A DNA stretch of 64,000 bases from Pomphorhynchus laevis (GCA_012934845.2 WNNJ02000969.1:27893-91892); one strand, 5' to 3'. Numbered from the stretch's first letter, positions 47,365 to 58,012 are shown. The notes: generated by a model not told the origin, from the sequence alone. Program-made: numbers and translations.

Positions 47365-47550
47365 ATGGATGAGCTTACTAGATTAGCTTACTCGCGACTA
47401 TGGAAACGTCCAATCGGTGTTCAAATAGCGAAAAATGGCTTTGGCATAATAAAACACAAGCAAGAGCTCTTTGAAGCTCGAGCTGAGAGACATAAGCAAG
47501 AGCTTGTTGCATTAGCAAAGAACGAAAATACGTTCTTTGATTCGATTTAA
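47365..47550 (+). CDS. Small ORF, 61 codons, charged helical peptide, unknown
   Basis: Starts MDELTRLAYSRLWKRPIGVQ and ends with HKQELFEARAERHKQELVAL-AKNENTFFDSI. The repeated HKQEL spaced 12 residues apart suggests an amphipathic helix. It lies in a less AT-rich island (47300-47560). No splice signals or phase link it to the EGF gene. It could be part of an old transposon protein. I do not recognise it. Confidence 0.25.
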   Translation: MDELTRLAYSRLWKRPIGVQIAKNGFGIIKHKQELFEARAERHKQELVALAKNENTFFDSI

Positions 47551-48346
47551 AAATATTTATGTAACCAAACGATTAAATGTCAAATTTCGGATTTTTCCAT
47601 GCCATCAACCTGATAATTTGAATATTTCGAGAGAAATATCTAAAATGAGAGTTGTCTGACATGAAAAATTATAAACGTAATGAGTGGTTAATCAGTTGTT
47701 GACTGTTTGATTAGATATTGCCCGAATTTATTATGACTTATAACAATATGATTTATTTTTATTATAAATATTTTTATACAATATAATATTTATTATAAAT
47801 TTATAAAAACATAAATTAAAAAATTATTAATAAATTTTATTATAACTTTGAATTAAATAAATAATAACATGTAAGAATAAACTACTTAACTATTTATCAT
47901 CTAACATTAGAACTATATAATTATTGTTTGACAAATAAATTTTATTATTTATTAAAGATAATTTTATATTTTATATAAAAATAATAAATATTTATTTTTA
48001 TAATTAATTTCGTAAATTAATTTTAATTTTGTACATTAAAAAGATTTATTAATGTACTTTGTTGGTAAATTTGAAAATGTATCGACAATCAATTGAATAT
48101 GTTGATATACATATTCAATTAATATGAGCGCAATTTCTGTGTTTAGGGATTTCATTTAATTTTTAATAAGAAAATGTTTTTATAATTCTTTAATTATTTT
48201 ATTGAGAGAATGAGTTTCTTAAAAGAGTAAGCGCCATCATCATAAAATTTCAATGATTTTAATATTTGAATCTGTGATTTGTTATTCTTATCAAAATTTA
48301 TTTGATTGCCAATTAAAAGGTAAAACGAGACAAAAGCGACAGCAAG
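47551..48346. other. AT-rich intron
   Basis: TA-rich; no recognised content until the possible exon at 48347. Confidence 0.35.
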
Positions 48347-48424
48347 TGGGACCTACTTATCGAAAAGGAGACTGTCTTTGTCGCAAAATGTTAAAATATA
48401 ACGGCACTAAATGTGCTCGCATTG
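48347..48424 (+). CDS. Possible divergent EGF-like exon (C-terminal half)
   Basis: 78 bp, phase 1-1 if the acceptor is gacagcaag. Codes (V)GPTYRKGDCLC-RKMLKYNGTKCARIG before g|gtattt. CLC then GTKC matches the last three cysteines and the G-x-x-C of an EGF module, but the first half is missing. Upstream in the same open frame is CYSYQNLFDC, so the exon may once have been longer. Low confidence. Confidence 0.3.
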
Positions 48425-48559
48425 GTATTTTAAACTGCTACTCGCTATATAGCAGATTAGTGGTCATCTGTAGATTTTAGTGCTTGATTTTTTTACTTTA
48501 CAGCTGTATTTGTAGCATCAGTGCAACAGTTCAACAGTTCTAATACTACGTTCTAATAG

Positions 48560-50360
48560 TAGTTTTAGTTAATGTTAATTTAATGTTCATATCTAGATAT
48601 ACACCTTCTTTATCATTAATATTGGTTTTGTTAAGAGTAAGGCTTTCTGGATAAATTTGTTCACTAATTGAATAAAAATTATTAGAATTAAATACACATA
48701 TATCATCAATGTATCAAAACATATATTTCATATATTTATATTGTTTAGATTTAGTTTTTACATAGTTATGAACAAATTCATATTCTATAACGCTTAAAAG
48801 CAAGTCAGCTATAATTGGGCTACCGTTACCTTCCATTGGAACACCTTTTACTCGTCTAAATATAGATGTCCCTACTTTTAAATAATTTTGATTTATCAAA
48901 ATATTTAAGGATTCTATAAAGTTATATATAAAGTTATTAATTTTATATAGTTATATTAAGAATAAGGCTACCTGGATAAATTTGTTCACTAATTGAATAA
49001 AAATTATTAGAATTAAATACACATATATCCTCAATGTATCGAAACATATATTTCATATCTTTATACAATTTAGATCTATTTTTTAAACAGTTATGAACAA
49101 ATTCATATTCTATAAAGCTTAAAAACAAGTCAGCTATAATTTATTCCTTTTGTCTGCTCTACTTGTCTAAATATAGATGTCGCTACTTTTTAATAATTTT
49201 GATTTATCAAAATATTTGAAAATTCTATTAATTCAATTTTATCCATATATTTATATTTATTTGATGGTTTACAAAATATAAATAGCAATTTAAATTGCAA
49301 TTCTTAAAATTCGATTAAAATCCAATACAAAGTATATTATTTATTATCCATCCATAAAAATTTCCCGATAATTATTTTAAATTTTTTTTTAATAATATTG
49401 CGTTGATTTAATATTTTACTATTTTCTGTTTGATTTTATTTTTATCGTAATTAAATTATTAAATTATTAAATTATTAAACTATAATTAAATTATTAAACT
49501 ATAATAATCAAATTATTATTTGATTTTGAAGTCTAAATTACTATTAGTATAAAGCGTACTAAAATCGTACGTATTTATTTAAAATATGCATATATAATTA
49601 ATTATTCAAATGATTTTAAAGAAATTTAATATCATTACATATTTTAGCAATTCTTAAAATTTCATTATTTAATGTATTATATTTTATATTATATGGTATG
49701 CATGAATGCTCATACAAAAATTTGTTTCTTATAAATTTAAATATGACGTCACTATGATATAAATTAAAAGTAGTTTAAATTGATGTTAATTTAATGTTCA
49801 TATCTAGATATACACCTTATTTATCATCAATATTTGTTTTGTTAAGAACAAGGCTTTCTGGATAAATATGTTCACTAATTGAATAAAAATTATTAGAATT
49901 AAATACACATATATATTAAATATATATTATTTAATTTTATTTATTCTTTAAATTTTCTTATAATTTTTTTAAAATTTCATTATATAATGCATTATATGAT
50001 GCATTATATAATGCATGATATGAATGCTCATAAAAAGATCTTTCATCATAAAAAGATGTTTCCTGTAAATTTAAATAAGCCGTTACTATGATATAAATTG
50101 TAATAATAAATTGTAATTTTAATAAATCTAATCTGATTACTTAATCGCAGCCATTTATGGATAAATACAAATTTAACTATAAAAATTGTTAGAGCTAAAA
50201 CACATATATCATCAATATATTGGATATATATTTTATATATTTATAAATATATTCATCAATATATATTTATATATTTTGCTTTTAATATCAGCTATATTTG
50301 GCCTACTATTACCTTTCATTAGAACATATTTTATTTGTCTAAATATAGATATTAAAATAT
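48560..50360 (-). mobile_element. Mosaic of Penelope-like RT fragments
   Basis: Minus strand pieces repeat the same RT region several times in tandem or nested order. 48899-48714 has NQNYLKVGTSIFRRVKGVPM. 49128-48943 has FLSFIEYEFVHNC followed by FRYIEDICVF (the catalytic Y-x-DD site, here IED). 49390-49320 holds the C-terminal FLWMDNK region, 49800-49600 the IKLTLTKTT...HSCIPYNIKY-like region, and further scraps run to 50360. The GVPMG-N-S-P-I-I-A and FRYIDD motifs, with the RNIFLHEHSCIPYN block, are those of a Penelope-like RT group. None is intact. Confidence 0.65.
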
Positions 50361-50860
50361 AAAATATTATTTAATATTGTTTAAAATATTATTCAATATT
50401 TTATTTGAATAATATTATTTAAAATATTATTTTACTATTATCATGTTATGTTTGCAAAAAAAAACAGGAATTCCGTATTGAAAAATTCAGCATTCAAGTA
50501 GTAGTTCAGTTTTTGCTTTCATATTTTACTGCAGAGATGGATAATAAAATATGCCTGAGCATAATTGCTTGAGCACTTTGAGGTAGATATTTTTTCTTCT
50601 GACCTGAAGGGCCAGCTAAGTTATAAAATGTAATAATTTTGTGATCAAGCAAAATTAGCTTTATAAAGTATAGAATTTATAGGAGTATTTATTTTGAACT
50701 TTAACAACGAGTTTATCAATACCAACATTTATATTACTAAATGGCAATTTCATCGAGTTTCTATGTTTCATTGTTATTTTTATACAAATAACGGACTATT
50801 CTTCAAGCGGGGATCCAGATAAAAATGCTTGGAGGGCCGGGTCCGGTCCGCTAGCTCTTT
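50290..50860. repeat. Dispersed repeat, inverted copy of 5.56-6.05 kb
   Basis: Reverse complement of the repeat at about 5560-6051, with the same Penelope-like scrap at its left edge (cctttcattagaacat..., 50312). The two copies are in opposite orientation and 45 kb apart, so they are not terminal repeats of one element. Confidence 0.6.
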
Positions 50861-51512
50861 GTTGTCTATGTGCATATTACTAGATCTATTAAAAGATCGA
50901 ATTCCCTTAAAAATCATTAAATAAAGAAAATTACGAAATTTGTGCATTTTCAAATTTATTAGTTTATCAAATTTACCAAGTTTATGTATATACTACTTTT
51001 ATAATAAATATGTATTAAAACCAGCACGGGCAAGACTAATAAAGAGCTTTAGATAATCACATTATATCTGACAAAGTATATCATAATAAAAATAAAATCA
51101 TATGCATGTATTTGGCCTTGCTGGTATTTTTGTTGTAGCAATATGGGTTCGAAACCTAATGACATAGATGTTCGTATCAATGACCCCAATCCTTATTCTA
51201 ATATATGTTTTATGATATTTTTTAACTATTATATTTATAATAGTTTTTATTATTATAGGTTTTAATATAGGTTTAAATATTTAATTATATATAATAAGAA
51301 TATATTACTCTTAATATATGATTCATTTTTATATTATAGATTTAAATTCTTATAATTGAAAAGTTAAAAATATTTTTTTCTAACTTCTGAATGGTTTAAT
51401 GTATGCTACAGGTAGCCAAGAGATTCTCTTTGCTTCATATGCTTAGGTTATTTCTTTATCATTCTATTCTTAAGATTACCAGATTACCAACGATATACAA
51501 GTTATGTTTTAG
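50861..51512. other. AT-rich stretch with a Penelope-like 3'-end motif
   Basis: About 51100-51205 (gcatgtatttggccttgctgg ... gaaacctaatgac ... aatccttattctaata) matches the structured segment that follows the RT end at 62640-62530 (minus) and at 61850-61925 (+). Confidence 0.45.
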
Positions 51513-51720
51513 AACAATGTAGATATTGCAAATACAAATTTCGTGGACATATACGCTCGAATAAACGATTTAAATACTCAATTCGTGCATATTGATTATT
51601 TTATTATTAAAAATGAAATCTATTTAAGATTTTCCGTAAATCGAAACATGAGTCGAGATGTTGTTGGCACCATTTATCTGATGATGTCAATAGCTGCTGA
51701 CGAAAATTCGAAATTAAAAT
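51513..51720 (+). CDS. Candidate exon or small ORF, unknown
   Basis: After a ttttag acceptor at 51512, an open frame reads NNVDIANTNFVDIYARINDL, NTQFVHIDYFIIKNEIYLRF and SVNRNMSRDVVGTIYLMMSI-AADENSKLK, with a possible T|gtaaaa donor at 51720 or a stop at 51732. Its composition is more protein-like than the AT-rich surroundings. It matches none of the EGF or retroelement families here. It could be an exon of the host gene (phase does not fit simply), of a nested gene, or a remnant. Confidence 0.3.
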
Positions 51721-52309
51721 GTAAAAATTATTGATTGTTTTTCTTTCAATAACTATAAATATTATTTACTTTTGAATCATCCTGATATATTAGTCATTCA
51801 GATACTAGATGTAGATTACTCATTAAATCATAGAAGATATGATATCAAACATACATTAATAATAATTTTATTAATAAAATACATTTAAATTTTAGGTCAT
51901 ATTTTTATTTTAAAATTATCAAAATATAGATACTAGGTACAAAGCTAGTACCTAGTATAGGTACTAGTTACTTATACTATATACTAAATACATTAGTTTG
52001 TATTTTTTATTAAAAAATATCAGGTCCAAAACTTTATCTTAGGCCTAATTAGAGATCAGAGAATTTTCATAGCAACTTCGAACACTAATGTGGATAGAGA
52101 ACGAATCGCCTAATATATTCGGTTATATTAGGTAAGAAATTACTTTATTGTTAGGAATTGTGTAGTAGTATTTTTTTAGCTTTCAAATAACTGTTAGAAA
52201 ATCCAAATAAAAGAAATATCTAAGACATATATGTTACAATAATTATAACATTTCTCCAATTAAAATTCAACCGTCAAGTAAATATAAATTATGTAAATTA
52301 AATTAATTG
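51721..52309. other. AT-rich stretch
   Basis: No gene or repeat family recognised; short gtactag-type tandem words at 51930-51970. Confidence 0.35.
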
Positions 52310-53085
52310 TATTGTAGCCTTAAATATTTTGATAAATCAAAATTATTGAAAAGTAGGGACATCTATATTTAGACAATGTATGTTATACATTCCTTTTTAA
52401 GTTTTATATCGTACTTTTAATTCCAATTCTTATGATATTATACTTTTGGGTTTAGATTTTCTCTTTCGTTTTATTTTCTCATTTTCTTCTTTTTATATTT
52501 TTATTTAAAATTTGGAAGTGGCAAAATTTGGAAGAAGCGAAATTTGAAAGTAGAGGGCACTGTATATATATTACTACAGATATATTGTAGTTATAACTAC
52601 AATATATCTGTAGACAATATATCTGTAGATATGAATTTAGACAATTCATATCTAGATATGAATATTCTACAAAAAAAATAAGAATGCACAAAAGGAATAA
52701 ATTTTCAAAATATAAATACATACGATTTTAGTACGCTTTATACAAATTTAGATTTAGTAGATATTAAAGAAGCGTTAGTAAAATTAATTAATCTTATATT
52801 CGGAAAAAGATATACATATATATGTTATGATAACTATAACGCCTATCTAACAAAAATTAAACCATCAAATAAATATAAATATATGGATAAAATTGAATTA
52901 ATAGAATCCTTAAATATTTTGATAAATCAAAATTATTTAAAAGTAGGGACATCTATATTTAGACAAATAGAAGGTGTTCCAATGGGTGGTTATAGTAGCC
53001 CAATTATAACTGACTTATTTTTAAGCTTTATAGAATATGAATTTGTTCATAACTGTGTAAGGTAGCCTTATTCTTAATAAAATTG
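52310..53085 (+). mobile_element. Penelope-like RT fragment, + strand
   Basis: From about 52710 a long open frame reads INTYDFSTLYTNLDLVDIKE (the DFSTLYT motif of this RT group), YNAYLTKIKPSNKYKYMDKI, ELIESLNILINQNYLKVGTS, IFRQIEGVPMGGYSSPIITD and LFLSFIEYEFVHNCVR-stop at 53064. It is the best-preserved RT piece of the family here. A shorter duplicate of the NILINQN-KVGTSIFRQ part lies at 52320-52376. A 40-bp perfect palindrome sits between them. Confidence 0.75.
52574..52613. repeat. Perfect 40-bp palindrome
   Basis: ctacagatatattgtagtta and its exact reverse complement meet at 52593/52594. The same actacaatatatctgta words form hairpins at about 62500-62525 and 63781-63812, each at the edge of a Penelope-like RT piece. 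Confidence 0.8.
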
Positions 53086-53990
53086 ATAGATACATATTTT
53101 AAAAAATCCACATTTTATTGCTATCATAATTGAGTTTATGATTTGTAGGTTAAAAATAAATATTTATATTCTGAATTGTTAACGCTTTAATGTTAACAGA
53201 TATCTTTGCTATCTTTACAGATAGCAAAATTATTCTTCTTGCTATTGATGTGAATTTAAGAGAATAAATTTGTCTTTTCAAATTTATTTCGAAAATTTAT
53301 AATTTTTAAATTTTAAATATAATTGTTTAGTTTGAATTTGTTGCTAGATTTGAATAGTGTTTAGCAACATATTTAATTATTTAGATTTCAATATTTACAA
53401 ATTATGATGTGTGTACAACTTACCTCTGCATTTTAAAATATCATGTCTGTGAGCCCTCGTTATTCTTAGCAAAATTTGTAATAAACTCATAAATCACAGA
53501 AAAGCTTTACTATGTTTGGTTACTGTTGTTTCTCTGTATTTCTCAAATACAGAAAGATATGCGGACTTCAATATATGCTTGATATATGCACTTAAGCAAC
53601 CATAGTAAAGCTATTTTTGTGCAATTCTAACGTACGGATATGATTGTAAAGAAAAACCAATCTTATAGTTCTTTTATGGTGTTTGATAAATTGGCCGGTT
53701 GATTTCCAAGTCATTTCCTTTAAAATCAAGCCTTTCTATTTATTTAGCAATTAAATTTTAAACTAGTTTAAAGTTTACTTGGAAGTTGAAAAGGCGATAT
53801 TGACACTTACACATGTGATAATAGAAAATCAACAATTGTTCTATTTTTGTAATAAGCACACGCTGTCTGTTGTATAGCCACGTTGTCGTTTTCCAGTTTA
53901 AAAAAATATTGAAGACCATTTTCATATTACCATTTTATGAAATTATTGCCTAACGCATAATTACATCACACAATTTTCGGTTATTCATTG
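53086..53990. other. AT-rich intron with an inverted repeat
   Basis: About 53500-53524 (aaaagctttactatgtttgg) is inverted relative to about 53593-53617. No hammerhead core between them. No gene. Confidence 0.4.
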
Positions 53991-53994
53991 TCTT

Positions 53995-54084
53995 CTCGTT
54001 CTACTATATATAAAAGAAGCGACTTCTCTACTTTGTGTCCTATAAAGTTTATCAGTACCACTTAAAGAAGTTGAAAATACACAG
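53995..54084 (+). promoter_or_regulatory. Possible internal promoter and short non-coding first exon
   Basis: TATATAAAAG at 54006-54015 is a good TATA box. About 70 bases on, tacacag|gtaatt (donor after 54084) could end a short leader exon. If used, it would start a transcript that carries only the last EGF exon, the TM exon and the WD40 region. This is inference from two short motifs. Confidence 0.25.
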
Positions 54085-54128
54085 GTAATTCTTTATATTC
54101 ACACACTACAATATATTTCCACTTGTTG

Positions 54129-54800
54129 CATAAATCATTTTTGAACCGTTAATTTACAGTCGTTTTATTGATAAACAGTAGCCAAAATTACGGAGTATTT
54201 ATAAAACTTTTATTTTGCTTTTATTTTTAGACTTAGAAACTGTTATCTTTATTCACAATGTAAATAGAGAAATAGTAAAACTCATTAATAATATCATAAA
54301 TAAAATCACAACAAAGTATTAAATCTTCTTGCTACTTATCACTGCAATCTCTCGCATGATCGAATAGGGCTACATTTTGTAGAGCGTTGTGCCCTAATGC
54401 AAGCAGACGCGGCTCTGGCTACTTCAAATGCGATTTTGATACTCATTTTGCGAATATCCTCGCTATATGTCCGACGACCTCATTCTGCTTTTAGTGTTAC
54501 GATTCTTTTGATCACATGAATTGCGGCCGCACCACCTGTACATGCCAAAATCAGAGGTTGGAAGTTGCTGTGTTTGAAGATGGTCGTGCGTTCCTCATAC
54601 GTAAATAATATTATGTTCCTCATAAATCATTTTTGAACCGTAAATTTACAGTCATTTTATTGATAAACAGTAGTCAAAATTGTGGAGTAAAATTGCAAAA
54701 TAAAAGCAAACTTTTATTTTGCTTTTATTTTTAAACTTAGAAAATGTTATTCACAATATTAATAGAAAAATAATAAAACTCATTAATAATATTTATTTAA
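54129..54800. repeat. Direct repeat pair flanking a Cys-rich GC island
   Basis: aaatcatttttgaaccgt... at about 54136-54300 recurs at 54625-54800 (about 490 bp apart), diverged. The copies enclose the less AT-rich stretch 54340-54610. Confidence 0.6.
54380..54611 (+). pseudogene. Cysteine-rich open stretch, unassigned
   Basis: One + frame reads LCPNASRRGSGYFKCDFDTH then FANILAICPTTSFCF, a single TAG, then CYDSFDHMNCGRTTCTCQNQ and RLEVAVFEDGRAFLIRK-stop. Nine cysteines in about 60 residues and a higher GC content than the flanks suggest a former secreted Cys-rich module. The spacing is not that of the EGF exons. The TAG is preceded by a pyrimidine run (ctgcttttag), so it could instead be a splice acceptor. 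Confidence 0.3.
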
Positions 54801-55163
54801 ATAATAATAAATTTTTGCTAATATGATTATTTTTATTACTAATCAATTTTGAATTGTGGATTTACCTTTTTTCTAGACGTCAATTGTTCTGTTCTTATTT
54901 ATCGGAAACTTTAAATCCACATGGATATATAACGACGATTTGGTTTCTTGACAAATAATCGTGTGCGACATGTAGCACATGTGAATGTGTTTTTATATAA
55001 TCTCCGTGTATTTTTTCATTGAAATTAATTGAATTTTTTTGACAAATCAACAACAGTTGCTTGGCTATGATGATTAATAGTGCTGCATATTTATAGAAGT
55101 AGTTTCAGAGTAGAAATATAGTGAGTAAATATAGCTTTATGTAAAAGATTTCACGAACTTTAG

Positions 55164-55268
55164 AAACATGTACTGCCGTATCGTGCATGAACGGAGGAAA
55201 ATGCGTGAACGGTAGGTGCGTATGTGTGCATCCATATACTGGGCTTAATTGTAAAGAAATACAAAGAG
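55164..55268 (+). CDS. Last EGF-like exon
   Basis: 105 bp, phase 1-1, acceptor gaactttag, donor g|gtaaat. Codes TCTAVSC-MNGGKCVNGRCVC-VHPYTGLNCKEIQRG with six cysteines. It lies 92 bp before the membrane-anchor exon, so it is the membrane-proximal module. Confidence 0.85.
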
Positions 55269-55360
55269 GTAAATAATAGTTGGAATTGCATGTACCTTTT
55301 TGAATTATTTTGAATGACTAATAATTCTCAATTAGTCATTGCTTTCTTTTCTAAATTTAG

Positions 55361-55675
55361 CTGTTATACCACCTGCTTGGAGCTCACGGGATCCACTGCA
55401 AGGCGGACTAATCGAATACGGCAGAGTACCACGAACTCGAGGCAAGCATTTAGGAGCAATATTCGCCATAGTAAGCGGTCTGGCCCTAGGCGCCTTAGCT
55501 GGAGCATTTGCTGCCAGAAAATGCGCTGAAGGTGCTTGTGTTCCAGCATCATCTGCCGTTACTACTATTCCTGTAACAACTGATGCGGCAAGTTCTGACC
55601 ACATTGCAACAATGATCGACCGAACAGTACCGACTTTGTTCACCGCGACCAATGCTGCTGCCATTAATACAAGAG
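55361..55675 (+). CDS. Transmembrane exon of the host protein
   Basis: 315 bp, phase 1-1, acceptor aaatttag, donor g|gttttt (weak). Codes about 105 residues: a short juxtamembrane stretch (VIPPAWSSRDPLQGG, YGRVPRTRGK), a 20-residue hydrophobic helix rich in Gly/Ala (HLGAIFAIVSGLALGALAGA then FAARKC), and a Ser/Thr/Ala-rich cytoplasmic part (SSAVTTIPVTTDAASS). The GxxxG-like spacing could favour helix packing, and the ARKC just inside fits a stop-transfer, possibly acylated Cys. With EGF modules before it, this gives a type I topology. Codon use is clearly more GC-rich than the flanks. A long minus-strand frame here is a shadow. Confidence 0.8.
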
Positions 55676-55715
55676 GTTTTTAATTACAGGAAAATTATTT
55701 AACCATTTCGTTAAG

Positions 55716-55838
55716 CAGGATCGTCCCATCTGAGAACAGAAGATGAACAAATGCTCTTGCCCAATATTACGGATCGATCAAATGCTGCGGCTTCAGGGAT
55801 TGGTGCAGGACAAACTGAAAGGGTTGAAACAATACACG
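55716..55838 (+). CDS. Cytoplasmic linker exon
   Basis: 123 bp, phase 1-1, acceptor cgttaag, donor g|gtatgt. Codes (A)GSSHLRTEDEQMLLPNITD then RSNAAASGIGAGQTERVETIHG: an acidic then Gly/Ala-rich linker with no recognised domain. The intron before it is only 40 bp (55676-55715), among the shortest in the window. Confidence 0.7.
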
Positions 55839-55911
55839 GTATGTAATTTACAAATTTTTGTTTATTCTTTGAAAACAATAATTGCTGTAAAAACATTGTA
55901 TAATTGTGAAG

Positions 55912-56055
55912 AACGAACAATTGAAAGAGACTATGGCAAAGGAAGTGGTTCTGCTTATGGTGCTGCTTTTCCTGCAGTATTTGGGCCAGTATTTGCAGCG
56001 CCTTTTCAGCAACATACCACAGATTTTTATACAGCATGGCCGACTGAACAAACAG
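55912..56055 (+). CDS. Cytoplasmic linker exon, Gly/Ala/Phe-rich
   Basis: 144 bp, phase 1-1, acceptor attgtgaag, donor g|gtatct. Codes ERTIERDYGKGSGSAYGAAF then PAVFGPVFAAPFQQHTTDFY and TAWPTEQT(G). No known domain; the PAVFGPVFAAPF stretch is a low-complexity hydrophobic patch. A longer + frame through this exon in another register is not real. Confidence 0.7.
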
Positions 56056-56703
56056 GTATCTATACCTGCTATTCTTCGGAAATACCCTTATCCATGCTGA
56101 CTTTTGAATGATGCTTGCCCTACCAATCTACTTTTAAGAGCCTAATGCTTATCCGTGCTTCATCTTGTGTTATTGATGTTGTTTTTTATTAATGTTGCTA
56201 TTTTTAGGAAATTGACATCACATTGTCTGCTACTTATTAGCAGACAATTAGCATTTGATTATTATCTTTTAGATTTTTAATGATCTCCATAAAATGTTAT
56301 ATTTTTAGCTGTAAGTTGTATTGAATTGTACTGAATTGTATTGTTAAGCGATAACGATTTGTCTATTATCCTAAGATAATTTTTTAAGTAAGATATACTT
56401 GCTAGTTATATTAGACTTATATTGAAACTATTCTAAATATAATACTATTAGTTCGAAATACGTGATAAATTGTTTCTACTCTAATCACCATACTATGTTT
56501 TGTTTCATTTTGTTCTTATAAAAACATTTTAAAAACCCATTTTTCCAATAATATTTATCTATTATTTATTATTATTTTTATTATTTTAATATCGTCTTAA
56601 GAAAAATATATCTTTAAAAATTTTTAGCTGAAAGAAAAATATTTCGCCAATTGTAGAAATTAGTTAATGAAATCAGTCAACGGCCGGTTTACAACCACTA
56701 TAT
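56056..56703. other. Intron, AT-rich
   Basis: No coding or repeat content recognised. Confidence 0.4.
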
Positions 56704-56908
56704 ATATATCAAAATAAGTAGGTATATAAAATTTAACCAAGTTTTCTTTTGCAATTGATGCAAAAACGTTTTCGGGTTACCCCTTCGTCAGTAGCACAAT
56801 ACAATATTCTGTATTGTGCTACTGACGAAGGGTTAGCCCGAAAACGTTTTTAAATAAATTGCAAAAGAAAGCTTGGCTAAATTTTATATACCTACTTATT
56901 TTGAAATA
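56704..56908. repeat. Foldback element with hammerhead-like cores in both arms
   Basis: Arms of about 95-100 bp meet near 56806 and match end to end (caaaataagtaggtatataa at the left, its complement at the right). The + core at 56822-56849 is CTGACGA, A, GGG-TTAG-CCC, GAAA, then ACGTTT. The minus core at 56791-56763 is CTGACGA, A, GGGG-TAA-CCC, GAAA, then ACGTTTTT. AACGTT overlapping the end of GAAA is self-complementary, as expected for a dimer-type stem III. Confidence 0.6.
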
Positions 56909-57122
56909 TTTATGAATCCGACAGAAACAAGGATCTCACGCTGTGGTTCAAATAACCCTATTGATACTTTTAATATATAGCTCTTTAGACTGGATTTTGA
57001 TTCACGATTTTCAGTCACCATGTCACTTCTAGACGACCAATGAGTACCCGGCAACACTCATCAGTAGAATGAAGTACTCACTGGTCGTTTCGGTACCCAC
57101 TGCTCGTTTAGGTTATATATAC
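56909..57122. other. Spacer between two foldback elements
   Basis: Contains repeated gtactcactggtcg and gtacccactgctcg words. No gene. Confidence 0.4.
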
Positions 57123-57343
57123 CTTAATGAAGTGTAGAAAACAGGCAAAGACACTTATAATTTATTTAAACGTTTCGTCCTTTATAGGGACTACGTCAGT
57201 ATATTGTAAGAGTTTGTTATAATCAAGACAATTTTAACTTGATTATAGCAAACTCTTACAATATACTGACGAAGTCCCTATAAAGGACGAAACGTTCAAA
57301 TAAATTATAAGTGTCTTTGCCTGTTTTCTACACTTCATTAAAG
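57123..57343. repeat. Foldback element with hammerhead-like cores, second subtype
   Basis: Arms 57123-57227 and 57238-57343 (about 105 bp) differ at only a few bases around a 10-base loop. The + core at 57266-57297 is CTGACGA, A, stem II GTCC-CTATAAA-GGAC, GAAA, CGTTC. The self-complementary ACGU gives stem III and GUU the cleavage triplet. The minus core (57198-57168) has CTGACGT in place of CTGACGA. The family differs from the one at 56704 in arm sequence but keeps the same core plan. Confidence 0.65.
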
Positions 57344-58012
57344 TATATAATCGTATCCTTATGGATCCAGGCACGCAGCTTGAACTCAATCAACAAACCA
57401 ATGAGTACCGTTGTGATAACTGTCTTTACAGTATCACAAAAGCAGTCGAAACGCACCCTAACCACTTCATCCGACTGACGATGACTGTTGGGTGGTTAGG
57501 GGCGTCTCGGAGTGATACATTAGACTGATGGAACTGATAATCGAAGTCCAGTTATTTAGCAGCACATATGGATTTAAAATCAATCGCAGCCAGTTTCGGC
57601 TCCTGAACCACAGTTTCAAGCGATTTTTCGCACTACCAATATATATCAACTTGACCCAATATAATATATCATGTTGCCGTGTTGGCCAATCATTAATACA
57701 TAATATCGTCACAAAATAAAAACAATTGTCTTTGTTTGGTTCATATGCTTCTTAAGAGGCAATCTGTGAAACATGCGATCAACAGAGGATCAACCGGTAT
57801 GGAATTAACATCAATGCCTATAAAACACACAATTTTTCATACCTTTTTAGATAAGGTATGTGGAACATACCTTATTTACTATGCATTTTTCGATGCATTC
57901 CAAAATATTCGAATTATCAAACACTGAATTCACACAGATTTTCGTAAATGTTTCTAAGCTGCAATATTTGGTATTTTGGCATTTCTAGAATATTTGATGG
58001 TCTGTTTCCGAA
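57344..58012. other. Unassigned stretch
   Basis: About 57450-57505 can fold (caccctaaccac / gtggttaggggcg). Two overlapping small frames (57467-57712 minus, 57528-57719 plus) have no recognisable domain and are not called. Confidence 0.3.

Noticed and set aside
5340-50860. A pair of long terminal repeats formed by 5.56-6.05 kb and 50.3-50.8 kb
   Set aside because: The two copies are inverted relative to each other, 45 kb apart and enclose host exons, so they are separate copies of a dispersed repeat.
55332-55664. 110-codon minus-strand frame opposite the TM exon
   Set aside because: It mirrors the GC-rich coding exon on the + strand, which has the splice sites, phase and hydrophobic helix.
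55743-56111. 122-codon + frame through 55743-56111
   Set aside because: It runs out of register through two introns and two linker exons whose correct frame and splice sites are clear.
57467-57927. Overlapping small ORFs at 57467-57927
   Set aside because: They overlap on both strands, have no domain, and lack splice phase compatible with the host gene.
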